Shown here: in pieces, positions 1 to 8,167 of the stretch
How positions within the stretch are numbered: the first letter of the stretch is position 1
Layout: the number at the start of each line of letters is the position of its first letter
DNA from: Oribacterium sp. oral taxon 078 str. F0262
Lineage (GTDB): Bacteria; Bacillota; Clostridia; Lachnospirales; Lachnospiraceae
Reading direction: 5' to 3'
Length of the DNA: 64,000 bases
Assembly (NCBI RefSeq): GCF_000160135.1
Contig: NZ_GG729938.1
Coordinates: forward strand, 47,118 to 111,117
Program-made: the position numbers and the translations under genes
Notes under the pieces: generated by a model
Told to the model about the DNA's origin: nothing
Seen by the model: only the letters and a program-made list of their open reading frames with translations
Database searches by the model: none

Positions 1-2
1 CG

Positions 3-323
3 GATATTCCGGCCCTGGTCCTCGCGGCCAGAGTCTCGCCGCTTCTCGCCCAGGCACTCGCTGTCATCATCTTCTGCGGAATCTATACGACTTCCGTGCC
101 GCTGCTTTGGACCGGCGTGGGAAGAGTGGCGACGGAGGGCACGAAGAAGTACAAGCTCCTGACTGTCATAGGAGGAGCTGTCGGATGCATTATCGCCTGC
201 TTCCTCCCCTATAAGGGACTTGTCAATATCCTCTATGGGATGAACGGTTATCTGGGATTTCTCCTGATCGCCTTCATGCTGGTCTATGATATCCGAAGCA
301 GGATGAGCAGCAAAAAGATCTGA
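3..323 (+). CDS. YkvI-like membrane protein, C-terminal part
   Basis: The reading frame is open from the first bases of the window, so only the last roughly 106 residues are seen. It has three hydrophobic segments (around the LAQALAVIIFCGIYTT stretch, VIGGAVGCIIACFLPY and YLGFLLIAFMLVYD) and ends with a basic tail. The pattern of a helix ending GIYTTSVPLLW, then a KKYK loop, then a proline-containing helix matches the C-terminus of YkvI-family integral membrane proteins, which resemble APC-type transporters and have no settled substrate. Family assignment is from remembered motif similarity only. No terminator is seen before the apbE promoter. Confidence 0.6.
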   Translation, partial: DIPALVLAARVSPLLAQALAVIIFCGIYTTSVPLLWTGVGRVATEGTKKYKLLTVIGGAVGCIIACFLPYKGLVNILYGMNGYLGFLLIAFMLVYDIRSRMSSKKI

Positions 324-338
324 TCCGGAAACTTTCTC

Positions 339-368
339 TTGACAGTAAAGGCAGTGTGGAATCATAAT
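339..368 (+). promoter_or_regulatory. Predicted sigma-A promoter for apbE
   Basis: TTGACA at 339-344 and CATAAT at 363-368 are separated by 18 bp, a close match to the vegetative consensus. It lies about 110 bp upstream of the apbE start, leaving a structured 5' UTR. Confidence 0.65.
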
Positions 369-382
369 CCTTCATAAAAGAA

Positions 383-414
383 AGGTTTGCCGTCCGGGAA
401 CGGACGGCAGACCT
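383..414 (+). promoter_or_regulatory. Strong hairpin in apbE 5' UTR
   Basis: A 13-bp stem (383-395 with 402-414, one G-U wobble) closes a 6-nt loop. No run of T follows, so it is not a classical terminator; it could stabilise the message or bind a regulator. It does not match any riboswitch core that I know. Confidence 0.5.
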
Positions 415-479
415 TAAGACATCTCCTCAGGGGCAAGGAATGAAAATGTGAGGAGGGCCTTTTCCAAGGAGGATTTTCT

Positions 480-1622
480 GTGAAAGATTCCGTGAAATAT
501 CTGGCTCCCCGAAGGAAGAGGGGGGCCTTTTTCTCTCTTTTTCTCCGCTTTTTTCTCTGCCTTTCTCTGCTCGTCCTTCTCCCCGGATGCGGGAGGAGCA
601 CTCCTTCTCTTCAGCGCTTTCAGTCGCAGTTTATGGATGTCTTCGACACGGTTTCTGTGCTGACAGGCTATGACAGGGACGAGAAGAGCTTTCAGGAGAA
701 GGCGGAGGCGGTGCATAAGGAGCTCCGCGACTGCCATGCGCTCTTCGATATCTATGACGATTACGAGGGCGTAGTGAATCTGAAGACCGTAAATGAGAGA
801 GCGGGGCAGGGTCCCGTGAAGGTGGACGGCCGGATCATCGAGCTCCTGAAATTCGGGAAGGAAATCTATCGCCTCACGGGGGGGAAGGTCAATATCGCCT
901 ACGGCGCGGTTCTCTCTCTCTGGCATGAGAAGAGGGAGGAGGGGATCGCGGATCCGGAGCATGCCTCCCTTCCGGAGGAGGACGTGCTCTTAGAAGCGTC
1001 GAAGCACTGCCGGATCGAGGATATTGTGATCGATGAGGACGCCTCCACGGTCGCTCTCATGGATCCGAAGATGAGCCTCGATGTCGGCGGAATCGCAAAG
1101 GGCTACGCCGTACAGAGGGCGGGAGAAAGGGCCGCAGAGCTCGGCGCGAAGAGCTTTCTTCTCAATATCGGGGGGAATCTGAAGGCGATCGGCCGGAAGC
1201 CGGATGGGGAGAAGTGGATCTGCCCTGTGGAGAGCCCCTTTTACATCGACAGCGGAGAAGGGGAGAGGTATGCGCTTACGACGGGGCTTTCGGAGCTCTC
1301 CCTCGTCACAAGCGGGGACTATGAGCGCTATTATATGGTGAACGGCGAGAGGTATCACCATATCGTGGATCCGGATACGCTTTATCCCGGAAAGCTTCAC
1401 CGGAGCGTCACGATCCTGACGGCGGATTCGGGACTTGCAGATGCGCTCTCCACCGCGCTTTTTCTCATGAGCCGGGAGGAGGGAGAGGCACTCCTTCGGA
1501 GGATCCGGGAGGAGCATTTCCGCGGCCTCTCGGAGGGGGATGCGCTGGAAGCGATGTGGGTGGAAAATGACGGCGAAAAGCCGATGACGCAGGGCTTTTC
1601 GAAATATCTCCTCCCGGACTGA
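480..1622 (+). CDS. apbE: FAD:protein FMN transferase, lipoprotein (ApbE)
   Basis: This 380-residue protein starts at GTG 480, 7 nt after an AAGGAGG ribosome site. A basic N-terminus, a hydrophobic stretch and the lipobox LLPGC (about residues 33-37) predict a lipoprotein on the outer face of the membrane. Family motifs are DVGGIAKGYA near residue 200, LVTSGDYERYY near 278, YHHIVDPDT and the C-terminal ADALSTALF. ApbE enzymes move FMN from FAD to Ser/Thr of target proteins such as Rnf/Nqr subunits or extracellular flavoproteins, using magnesium. No flavoprotein target is next to it. A weak stem followed by T's at 1671-1695 may end its transcript, overlapping the tRNA promoter region. Confidence 0.9.
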   Translation: MKDSVKYLAPRRKRGAFFSLFLRFFLCLSLLVLLPGCGRSTPSLQRFQSQFMDVFDTVSVLTGYDRDEKSFQEKAEAVHKELRDCHALFDIYDDYEGVVNLKTVNERAGQGPVKVDGRIIELLKFGKEIYRLTGGKVNIAYGAVLSLWHEKREEGIADPEHASLPEEDVLLEASKHCRIEDIVIDEDASTVALMDPKMSLDVGGIAKGYAVQRAGERAAELGAKSFLLNIGGNLKAIGRKPDGEKWICPVESPFYIDSGEGERYALTTGLSELSLVTSGDYERYYMVNGERYHHIVDPDTLYPGKLHRSVTILTADSGLADALSTALFLMSREEGEALLRRIREEHFRGLSEGDALEAMWVENDGEKPMTQGFSKYLLPD

Positions 1623-1633
1623 GGAGAAAATAC

Positions 1634-1662
1634 TTGACAAATCCCGCCGCCTCGAGTATCCT
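1634..1662 (+). promoter_or_regulatory. Promoter of tRNA-Gln
   Basis: TTGACA (1634-1639), a 17-bp spacer and TATCCT (1657-1662) lie 37 bp upstream of the tRNA. A small CTGAG/CTCAG hairpin followed by GCGG and six T's (1671-1695) sits between promoter and tRNA and may be the apbE terminator read from upstream. Confidence 0.65.
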
Positions 1663-1699
1663 TTATGAGTCTGAGAAAAGCTCAGGCGGTTTTTTATTC

Positions 1700-1771
1700 A
1701 GGGCTATAGCCAAACGGTAAGGCAGCGGATTCTGATTCCGTCATTTCATGGTTCGAATCCATGTAGCCCTG
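1700..1771 (+). tRNA. tRNA-Gln(CUG)
   Basis: The cloverleaf is complete. The 7-bp acceptor AGGGCTA/TAGCCCT encloses a D arm with AAACGGTAAGG. The anticodon stem is GCGGA/TCCGT with loop TTCTGAT, giving anticodon CTG. The T arm is CATGG-TTCGAAT-CCATG. Base 1771 is the discriminator and CCA is not encoded. It reads CAG codons. Confidence 0.93.
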
Positions 1772-1775
1772 CGGG

Positions 1776-1806
1776 GTCTCCGGATTTTCCGGAGACTTTT
1801 TTCTTT
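1776..1806 (+). terminator. Rho-independent terminator after tRNA-Gln
   Basis: A perfect 9-bp stem GTCTCCGGA/TCCGGAGAC with a T-rich loop is followed by six T's. Confidence 0.9.
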
Positions 1807-1877
1807 TCCTTTTCTTTTTTCTCATAATCCCCTCTCCCTCCGTCTCTTTTCCGGCTTTCTTCCGTTTCTCTTATTAT

Positions 1878-1906
1878 TTGACGGATAAAATAGAGAATGA
1901 TATTAT
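1878..1906 (+). promoter_or_regulatory. Promoter of the sugar ABC/glycosidase operon
   Basis: TTGACG (1878-1883), 17 bp, TATTAT (1901-1906). It sits 50 bp upstream of the ATG at 1956. A longer in-frame start exists as the TTG inside this -35 box, which argues against that longer start. Confidence 0.7.
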
Positions 1907-1955
1907 TAAAATTAACGAAACGGACGGAAATCCACTCAGGAGAGGGGGAGTTGTG

Positions 1956-3188
1956 ATGCTAAGAAAAAAATGTGCAATTTTTCTCGCGGCATGTCTTTTT
2001 GCCGCGGGATTGACGGGATGCGGGGGCTCGGTGCAGGGCAATGAGGGGCGGGAAAAGGTTCGCCTCATGGTCTGGTCTCCCTCGGAGGATCAGTCAAAGG
2101 CAAGCGGGGAATGGCTGCAGAAAATGTGCCGCTCCTTTGCGGAGGAGAATCCGCAGTGGGATATCACCTTCGTCTACGGCGTCGCCGATGAGGCGACGGC
2201 GGCGACACAGGTATCGCAGGACCCGGAGGCGAGCGCGGATGTCTTTATGTTCGCAAATGATACCCTGACCACCATGACGGATGCCAAGGCTCTCGCCAAA
2301 TTCGGCGGGAAATACCGGAAGGAGATCGAGGAGGAAAATACACCGGAGCTCCTCAAATCCTTGACCCTGGACGGTGAGCTCTACGGCGTTCCCTTCACCA
2401 CCAATACCTGGTACATGTACTACGACAAGGCCGTGTTTACCGAGGAGGATGTGAAAAATCTGGAGAGCATGCTCTCAAAGGGGACGGTTTCCTTCCCGCT
2501 CACCAATTCGTGGAATCTCCCGGCCTTTTATTTCGGGAACGGATGCAGCCTCTTCGGGGACGGTACGGACGAGTCCAAGGGGGCCGATTTCGGAGGGGAG
2601 AAGGCGGTGGAGGTCACGAACTATCTGATCGACCTTTTGAAGAATCCGAATTTCAAGGTGGATGAGGGAGGCTCCGGCATCGCGGGGCTTCGGGATGGAA
2701 GCATCCACGCCATGTTCTCCGGCTCCTGGGATGCCAATAATGTGAAGGAGGCCCTGGGGGAGAACATGGGAGCCGCGGCTCTTCCGACCTATACTCTGAA
2801 CGGGCAGAAGAAGCAGCTGTATTCCTATGCCGGCTCCAAGGCGATCGGTGTGAACCCGAATGCGAAGAATATGGAGGCCGCCGTGAAGCTCGCCGTCTAT
2901 CTCGGAGGAGAGAAGGGGCAGAAGCTGCACTATGAGCTTCGGAACGTGATCCCGTGCAATAAAAAGCTTCTGGAGGACAAGGACATCCTCTCAGACCTCG
3001 TCGTGGCGGCGCAGACCGAGACCTTCGACAAGACCTCCGTCCTGCAGCCCTTCGTTCCGAAGATGAGCAACTGCTGGGTCCCGGTCGAGAACATGGGAAA
3101 GGGGATCCGGAACGGAAGCGTCACGCATGAGAATGCGAAGGAGCAGGTGGAGGCGATGAATAAGGCGATGAACAGCGACGGCATCTAG
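1956..3188 (+). CDS. Maltose/maltooligosaccharide-type ABC binding lipoprotein
   Basis: The protein has 410 residues, starting at ATG 1956 after AGAGGGGGAG. The signal ends in lipobox GLTGC, so it should be tethered outside the membrane. The body has the family 1 solute-binding fold hallmarks: VRLMVWSP near the start, VPFTTNTWYMYYDKAVF after about 130 residues, and late FSGSWDANN and KAIGVNPNAKN stretches as in MalE-like proteins. It should capture linear glucans and hand them to the two permeases encoded next. The adjacent GH13 enzyme supports maltodextrin as substrate, but the specificity is inferred. The operon has no ATPase; a shared MsmX/MsmK-type ATPase elsewhere is expected. Confidence 0.88.
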   Translation: MLRKKCAIFLAACLFAAGLTGCGGSVQGNEGREKVRLMVWSPSEDQSKASGEWLQKMCRSFAEENPQWDITFVYGVADEATAATQVSQDPEASADVFMFANDTLTTMTDAKALAKFGGKYRKEIEEENTPELLKSLTLDGELYGVPFTTNTWYMYYDKAVFTEEDVKNLESMLSKGTVSFPLTNSWNLPAFYFGNGCSLFGDGTDESKGADFGGEKAVEVTNYLIDLLKNPNFKVDEGGSGIAGLRDGSIHAMFSGSWDANNVKEALGENMGAAALPTYTLNGQKKQLYSYAGSKAIGVNPNAKNMEAAVKLAVYLGGEKGQKLHYELRNVIPCNKKLLEDKDILSDLVVAAQTETFDKTSVLQPFVPKMSNCWVPVENMGKGIRNGSVTHENAKEQVEAMNKAMNSDGI

Positions 3189-3230
3189 GCGCGGAAAAAG
3201 AGCGGCTGCGCATTCAGGGAGAGGAGAAAC

Positions 3231-4610
3231 ATGAAATTATCAAAGAAATGGGTCAATGAATTTCCGACGCCTTATACCTGTGAGAGAGCGATCCGGGAGG
3301 GCGGTCTGGAGACAAAGCTGTCCATGCTTTTGATGGGCTTTGGGAATTTTGTCCATGGACAGAGAATCAAGGGACTTCTGTATCTCGCTCTGGAAGTTAT
3401 CTACATCGTATTCATGGCGGCGGCGGGCCTCAGCTTCCTGGGGATGCTCCGCGGCCTTGGGACTGTGCCGCAAACGGAGGTCTGGGACGAGGCGAAGCAG
3501 GTCTATCTCTATGTGAAGGGGGATCAGTCCGTATTGATCCTTCTCTACGGGGTGACGACGGTGCTTCTGAGCGCCCTCTTTTTCCTCGCCTGGAGAGGAG
3601 CGCTTCGGAGCGCCTACAAGGCGGAGTGTCTCGCAAAGGAGGGAAGGCATGTCAATACCTTCGGAGAGGATCTCTCCTCCCTCCTCAATGAGAATCTCTA
3701 CCGTCTTCTGATGACGCCTCCGATGGCGTTCATCCTGGCTTTTACCATACTGCCTCTGATCTTCATGATCTGCATGGCCTTTACGAATTACAGTAAGATC
3801 GGGAATCACCTGCTGCTCTTTGACTGGGTGGGGCTTGAGAATTTCCGGACCCTCTTTGACTCGAGCAGTATCCTTGGGACCACCTTCTGGTCCGTCCTCC
3901 TTTGGACGCTGATCTGGGCGTTTTTCGCAACCTTTTCGAACTATATCTTCGGGATGATTCTCGCGATTACGATCAATCGGAAGGAGACGAGGGCGAAGGG
4001 CTTTTGGAGGTTTTGTTTCGTCCTTTCCTGTGCAATGCCGATGTTCGTCTCGCTCCTTATCATGAGGACCATCCTGCAGCCGGACGGGGCAGTCAATGTC
4101 CTTTTGCGAAATCTCGGATGGATCGCGCCGGATGCGAGTCTTCCCTTCTTTACGGACCCGATGTGGGCGAGAGTGACCGTCATCGTGGTCAATATCTGGG
4201 TCGGAGTGCCCTATACCCTTTTGCAGCTGACCGGAGTGCTCCAGAACATTCCGTCGGATCTCTATGAGGCCGCGCGGGTGGACGGGGCCAATGCTCTGCA
4301 GATTTTCGGAAAGATCACGCTCCCCTATATGCTCTACGTGACGACGCCCTACCTCATCGCCACTTTCACCGGAAATGTCAATAACTTCAATGTCATCTAC
4401 CTTCTCTCCGGGGGAGGGCCGGTCACGGACCTCTCCTCTACGGCGGGGAGCACGGATCTGCTCGTGACCTGGCTTTATAAGCTCACGATCGACAAGCAGT
4501 ACTATAATATCGGCGCGGTGATCGGCATCCTGACCTTTGTCATTCTGGCGATCGGGGCCCTGTTCAGCTATCGGAGGAGTAAATCCTATAAGGAAGAAGG
4601 AGGATTTTAG
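3231..4610 (+). CDS. Maltooligosaccharide ABC transporter permease, MalF type
   Basis: This 459-residue protein has an extended N-terminus with a hydrophobic segment around residues 45-70 and another around 100-120 before the core permease domain, as in Gram-positive MalF/MdxF. The core begins near PPMAFILAFTILPLIFMICMAF and carries the EAA loop EAARVDGANALQIFGKITLP near residue 345, which contacts the ATPase. The TNYSKIGN and GLENFRTLF segments are typical of sugar permeases. It begins 42 bp after the binding protein behind GGGAGAGGAG and is followed by the MalG partner after a single base. Confidence 0.9.
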   Translation: MKLSKKWVNEFPTPYTCERAIREGGLETKLSMLLMGFGNFVHGQRIKGLLYLALEVIYIVFMAAAGLSFLGMLRGLGTVPQTEVWDEAKQVYLYVKGDQSVLILLYGVTTVLLSALFFLAWRGALRSAYKAECLAKEGRHVNTFGEDLSSLLNENLYRLLMTPPMAFILAFTILPLIFMICMAFTNYSKIGNHLLLFDWVGLENFRTLFDSSSILGTTFWSVLLWTLIWAFFATFSNYIFGMILAITINRKETRAKGFWRFCFVLSCAMPMFVSLLIMRTILQPDGAVNVLLRNLGWIAPDASLPFFTDPMWARVTVIVVNIWVGVPYTLLQLTGVLQNIPSDLYEAARVDGANALQIFGKITLPYMLYVTTPYLIATFTGNVNNFNVIYLLSGGGPVTDLSSTAGSTDLLVTWLYKLTIDKQYYNIGAVIGILTFVILAIGALFSYRRSKSYKEEGGF

Positions 4611-4611
4611 A

Positions 4612-5484
4612 ATGAGCGGACAAAGAATGCCGTCGGCGACGGGAAGGCGAAGCGTAAAGAACGGGATCGTGCACATTGTCCTGGCTCTTCTTGCGGTGAT
4701 CTGGCTCTTTCCGATCGTCTGGGTCGTGCTGACCAGCTTCCGGGAGGAGAAGGGCTCCTATGTGTCCAACTTCTTCCCGAAGGCCTACACCCTGGAGAAC
4801 TACAAAAGACTCTTTATCGACACTACGGTTCTGAACTTCCCGAGGATGTTCATGAATACCCTGATCATCGCGGTCTGCTCCTGCATCCTCGCGACCTTCT
4901 ATGTCCTCGCCGTGTCCTACTGCCTCTCCAGGCTCCGCTTTAAGATGCGGAAGCCCTATATGAATATGGCGATGGTGCTCGGACTCTTCCCGGGCTTCAT
5001 GTCCATGATCGCGGTCTATTTTATCCTGAAGGCGATGGGACTTACGGAGGGGGGATGGATCCGTCTGGCCCTGATCCTTGTGTATTCCGGAGGAGCGGGG
5101 CTTAGCTTCCAGATCGCGAAGGGCTTCTTCGATACCCTCCCGATGGCGATCGATGAGGCCGCGCTTCTGGACGGCTGCACGAGATGGCAGATTTTCAGCA
5201 GGATCACACTGCCGCTCAGTAAGCCCATCATCATCTACACGATTCTGACCTCCTTCATGGCGCCCTGGCTCGACTTCATCTTCGCAAAGGTGATCTGCCG
5301 CGCAAATTCCGACCAGTATACAATCGCGATCGGACTTTGGAAGATGGTGGAGAAGGAGTACATCGACAGCTGGTACACGAGCTTTGCGGCCGGAGCGGTG
5401 CTGATCTCGATTCCGATCGCAATCCTCTTCCTCTGCATGCAGAAATTCTATGTAGAGGGTGTCTCCGGCGCGGTGAAGGGCTAA
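4612..5484 (+). CDS. Maltooligosaccharide ABC transporter permease, MalG type
   Basis: A protein of 290 residues with six predicted membrane helices and the EAA motif DEAALLDGCTRWQIFSRITL near residue 180. The start ATG 4612 is chosen because GGAGGATTTT lies directly upstream and it gives the usual MalG length; a longer in-frame start lies inside malF. The N-terminal helix VLALLAVIWLFPIVWVVLTSF and the C-terminal KFYVEGVSGAVKG are characteristic of this family. It forms the membrane channel with the MalF-type subunit. Confidence 0.9.
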   Translation: MSGQRMPSATGRRSVKNGIVHIVLALLAVIWLFPIVWVVLTSFREEKGSYVSNFFPKAYTLENYKRLFIDTTVLNFPRMFMNTLIIAVCSCILATFYVLAVSYCLSRLRFKMRKPYMNMAMVLGLFPGFMSMIAVYFILKAMGLTEGGWIRLALILVYSGGAGLSFQIAKGFFDTLPMAIDEAALLDGCTRWQIFSRITLPLSKPIIIYTILTSFMAPWLDFIFAKVICRANSDQYTIAIGLWKMVEKEYIDSWYTSFAAGAVLISIPIAILFLCMQKFYVEGVSGAVKG

Positions 5485-5520
5485 GCGCTTTTTGGAAGAC
5501 GGAGATCGGAGGAGAAGCTG

Positions 5521-5595
5521 CCGGGCGGCGGCTTCGGGAGGGCCGCCTGCCCGGATTTCTTGAGAGGGCGGCTCTTCCCTGGGAGCCGCCCTTAT
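5521..5595 (+). other. Two GC-rich hairpins between malG and GH13 gene
   Basis: A stem at 5521-5554 (CCGGGC.GGCGGC pairing with GCCGCC.GCCCGG) is followed by GGGCGGCTC/GAGCCGCCC at 5566-5591 and then TTATT. The second resembles a weak terminator. The pair could lower expression of the glycosidase relative to the transporter or protect the 3' end of the transporter message. Confidence 0.5.
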
Positions 5596-5615
5596 TCGGG
5601 AGTGAGGAGATTTCG

Positions 5616-7376
5616 ATGGAATTTGCCGGGGTATATCACAGGACATCGGAGCAGATGTGCTATCCCTTAAATGAAAGGGAGCTGGTCATCAATCTCAGGA
5701 CAGGTTATGATGTGAAGAGGGTCTTCCTGCATTACGGAGATCCTTTTGAAGCGGGAATTCTCGGGGGAAAAGAGCAGTGGACGGGACAGCGCGAAGAGAT
5801 CTGCTTTAAAAAGAGGCTTCGCCACCAGCTTTGGTGGACGACGACCCTGGTTCCGAGATATAAAAGATGCAAGTATTTCTTTGAGCTTTGGACGGAGCAG
5901 GAGCTTTGGTATTACTTCGAGGACGGCTTCCTGACAGAGGAGCAGAGGAAGCTCGAGGGCAGGATGCTGCAGTGCTTTACCAAGCCCTGGATGAATCCTG
6001 CGGATATCAATGAGACTCCGGCCTGGGTCAATGAGACGATCTGGTATCAGATCTTCCCGGACCGCTTCTGCCGGGGAAAGGGGAGCCCGGAGGATCGGAG
6101 TCTGAGTCCGTGGAGAGAGGGGGAGGTGACGAGGGAGGAGCGTTTCGGAGGCAATCTGAACGGGATCCGGGAGAAGCTTCCCTACCTCCACTCGCTCGGG
6201 ATCAGCGGGATCTACCTAAATCCCATTATGCAGGCGGAGTCAAACCACAAGTATGACACAGAGGATTATACGAAGGTGGATGCTGACTTCGGGACGGAGG
6301 AGGAGCTTGCCTCCCTCGTAAGAGAGGCGCACAGTCTTGGGATCCGGATCATGCTGGACGCGGTCTTCAATCACTGCGGAAGAAGCTTCGCCCCCTGGAA
6401 GGATGTGCTGGAGAAGGGCAGGGCATCGGAATATGCGGACTGGTTCATGGTACAGGACTGGGAGCATATCCGGGACAGGGGGAGCACCAGAGACGGGCGC
6501 TTCTATTCCTTTGCCTTTTCGGATGGAATGCCGAAGCTAAATACGAACTGCGAGGCGGTCATCCGTTTTTTTACCTCGCTCTGTGAGGACTGGATCCGGA
6601 AATTCGATATCGACGGAATCCGCTTCGACGTGGGAGACGAGGTCTCCCACCATTTTCTGAAGCGGCTTCGGAGGAGCTTAAAGGAAAAAAAGGCGGAGCT
6701 CTATCTCCTCGGGGAGATCTGGCACGATGCCGGACCATGGCTTTTGGGGGATGAATATGATGCGGTGATGAATTATCCTCTGATGAGCGGGATCCACGAT
6801 TTCTTTTTGGACAGGGAGCTGAAAAAGGAGGACTTTGAGTACATGGTGAACCGCTGCTATACCATGTATATGCAGCAGAGCAACAATGTCATCTTTAATC
6901 TCCTGGATTCCCACGATACCATGAGGCTGATGAGCCGTGTTCAGAATCCGGATATCTTCTATCAGCAGCTCGCCGTCCTCTTCACCATGCCGGGGAGCCC
7001 CTGCATCTACTATGGGACCGAGATCGCGCTGGAGGGGGGATATGATCCGGACTGCAGGAGATGTATGCCCTGGGAGAGTCTGGAGAGCCCGGAAAACAGG
7101 GAAAAGCTCTCCGCCATGAAGGCACTGATCGCCATGCGGAAGGGAGAGGCGGCCTGCCGGAGCCCGCACTTTCATTTCCCGGGGGAATACGAGCAGGAGA
7201 GGATGGTGGAGTATATCAAGCTGGATCAGGAGGGGAGAGAGCTGGAAGTCCTTCTGAACTGCTCTTCCGGCCCGATCGGAATCAGGGAGGGGGGAGAGAT
7301 CCTCTTTTCCAGAGGCCTTCAGGGGGACAGCCTCTTGGCAAACGGAAGCCTGATCCGGAGAAAACGGAGCGGCTGA
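5616..7376 (+). CDS. GH13 alpha-glycosidase (neopullulanase/cyclomaltodextrinase-like)
   Basis: This 586-residue enzyme has no signal peptide, so it is cytoplasmic. An N-terminal beta domain with YFFELWTEQELWYYFEDG (about residues 88-105) precedes the TIM barrel, as in neopullulanases and maltogenic amylases. Conserved GH13 regions are seen: DAVFNH (about 246), GIRFDVGDE with the nucleophile Asp (about 335), LLGEIWHD with the acid/base Glu (about 363) and LLDSHDT (about 430). It should hydrolyse imported maltodextrins or cyclodextrins to glucose and maltose. ATG 5616 was chosen because GTGAGGAG precedes it and it lies after the intercistronic hairpins. Confidence 0.9.
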   Translation: MEFAGVYHRTSEQMCYPLNERELVINLRTGYDVKRVFLHYGDPFEAGILGGKEQWTGQREEICFKKRLRHQLWWTTTLVPRYKRCKYFFELWTEQELWYYFEDGFLTEEQRKLEGRMLQCFTKPWMNPADINETPAWVNETIWYQIFPDRFCRGKGSPEDRSLSPWREGEVTREERFGGNLNGIREKLPYLHSLGISGIYLNPIMQAESNHKYDTEDYTKVDADFGTEEELASLVREAHSLGIRIMLDAVFNHCGRSFAPWKDVLEKGRASEYADWFMVQDWEHIRDRGSTRDGRFYSFAFSDGMPKLNTNCEAVIRFFTSLCEDWIRKFDIDGIRFDVGDEVSHHFLKRLRRSLKEKKAELYLLGEIWHDAGPWLLGDEYDAVMNYPLMSGIHDFFLDRELKKEDFEYMVNRCYTMYMQQSNNVIFNLLDSHDTMRLMSRVQNPDIFYQQLAVLFTMPGSPCIYYGTEIALEGGYDPDCRRCMPWESLESPENREKLSAMKALIAMRKGEAACRSPHFHFPGEYEQERMVEYIKLDQEGRELEVLLNCSSGPIGIREGGEILFSRGLQGDSLLANGSLIRRKRSG

Positions 7377-7660
7377 TAAGGAAAAGGCGCGTGCGGAAAC
7401 GCGGAATCGGCCGGGGCCTTCCGACTTGCTTCGAAATGGCCGGGTTTACAAGCCGCGCCATACTGTGTTACACTTTTCGGCGGGCGAGCCGCCCACGGCA
7501 TCCGGATGCGGAAAGCATAGCTTTGCCGCTCTGCCAATCCATGAGCAGACGGCGCTTTGTGACTTGCCCTATTGCTTTGCATATCTCTGCGGGGCGGGAG
7601 CGCTTTCTGTCGGGCTTTCTGCCGGATGGAGGAAAGGGCGGCATATCAGAGGAGGGCAGG
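7377..7660 (+). promoter_or_regulatory. GC-rich leader upstream of queT-like gene
   Basis: 284 bp without a credible gene. Visible structures are GGCGG-GCGAG-CCGCC and a GCGGAAAGC/GCTTTGCCGC hairpin around 7490-7535. QueT genes are often controlled by preQ1 riboswitches; I looked for the class I and class II cores and do not recognise them here. No consensus promoter was found. Confidence 0.35.
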
Positions 7661-8167
7661 ATGAAGCAGGAGAGGACGAAATTTTTGGCGCAGGCGGCTC
7701 TGATCGCGGCGATCTATACGGTATTGACACTGATCTTTCAGCCGATCAGCTTCGGAGCGGTGCAGTTCCGGGTTTCGGAGGCACTCTGCATCCTGCCCTA
7801 TTTCAGCTTTGCGGCAGTGCCGGGGCTTTCTGTCGGCTGTCTTCTTGCGAACGCGCTGGCCGGAGCGCCCCTTCCGGATATTGTCTTCGGGACGCTCGCG
7901 ACCTTGATCGGGGCCGTCGGAAGCTGGCAGATCCGGAAGCTGTCCCGCTTTCTCGTCTGGCTTCCGCCGGTACTTTCCAACGCGCTCATCATTCCCTTCG
8001 TGCTCCGCTATGCCTATGGCGCAAAGGAGCTCATCCCGTGGATGATGCTCATAGTCGGCGCGGGGGAGCTGCTTGCCGCTGCACTTCTCGGAAACCTGCT
8101 GCTTTTGATTTTGGAGCAGCAGAGGGAGTTCATCTTTGGGAGAGAGTATGGATCAGATCAGCTTTGA
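7661..8167 (+). CDS. queT: QueT-family ECF transporter S component (queuosine precursor)
   Basis: A small 168-residue protein with five to six hydrophobic helices. The motif PISFGAVQFRVSEALCILPYF near residues 27-47 and the segment AGAPLPDIVFGTLATLIGA are typical of the QueT (DUF988) family, whose members bind preQ1-like queuosine precursors and work with the ECF ATPases and EcfT. Such a shared ECF module is encoded at 36,559-39,211 in this window. ATG 7661 follows GAGGAGGGCAGG. The gene overlaps murC by 20 bp. Substrate is inferred from the family. Confidence 0.82.
   Translation: MKQERTKFLAQAALIAAIYTVLTLIFQPISFGAVQFRVSEALCILPYFSFAAVPGLSVGCLLANALAGAPLPDIVFGTLATLIGAVGSWQIRKLSRFLVWLPPVLSNALIIPFVLRYAYGAKELIPWMMLIVGAGELLAAALLGNLLLLILEQQREFIFGREYGSDQL

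Noticed and set aside
1878..1955. Longer start of the sugar-binding lipoprotein
   Set aside because: The proposed start codon is inside the -35 box and the added residues would precede a good lipoprotein signal.
3240..5646. Long minus-strand frames opposite malF and malG
   Set aside because: Low-complexity charged translations mirroring membrane-protein codons on the other strand.
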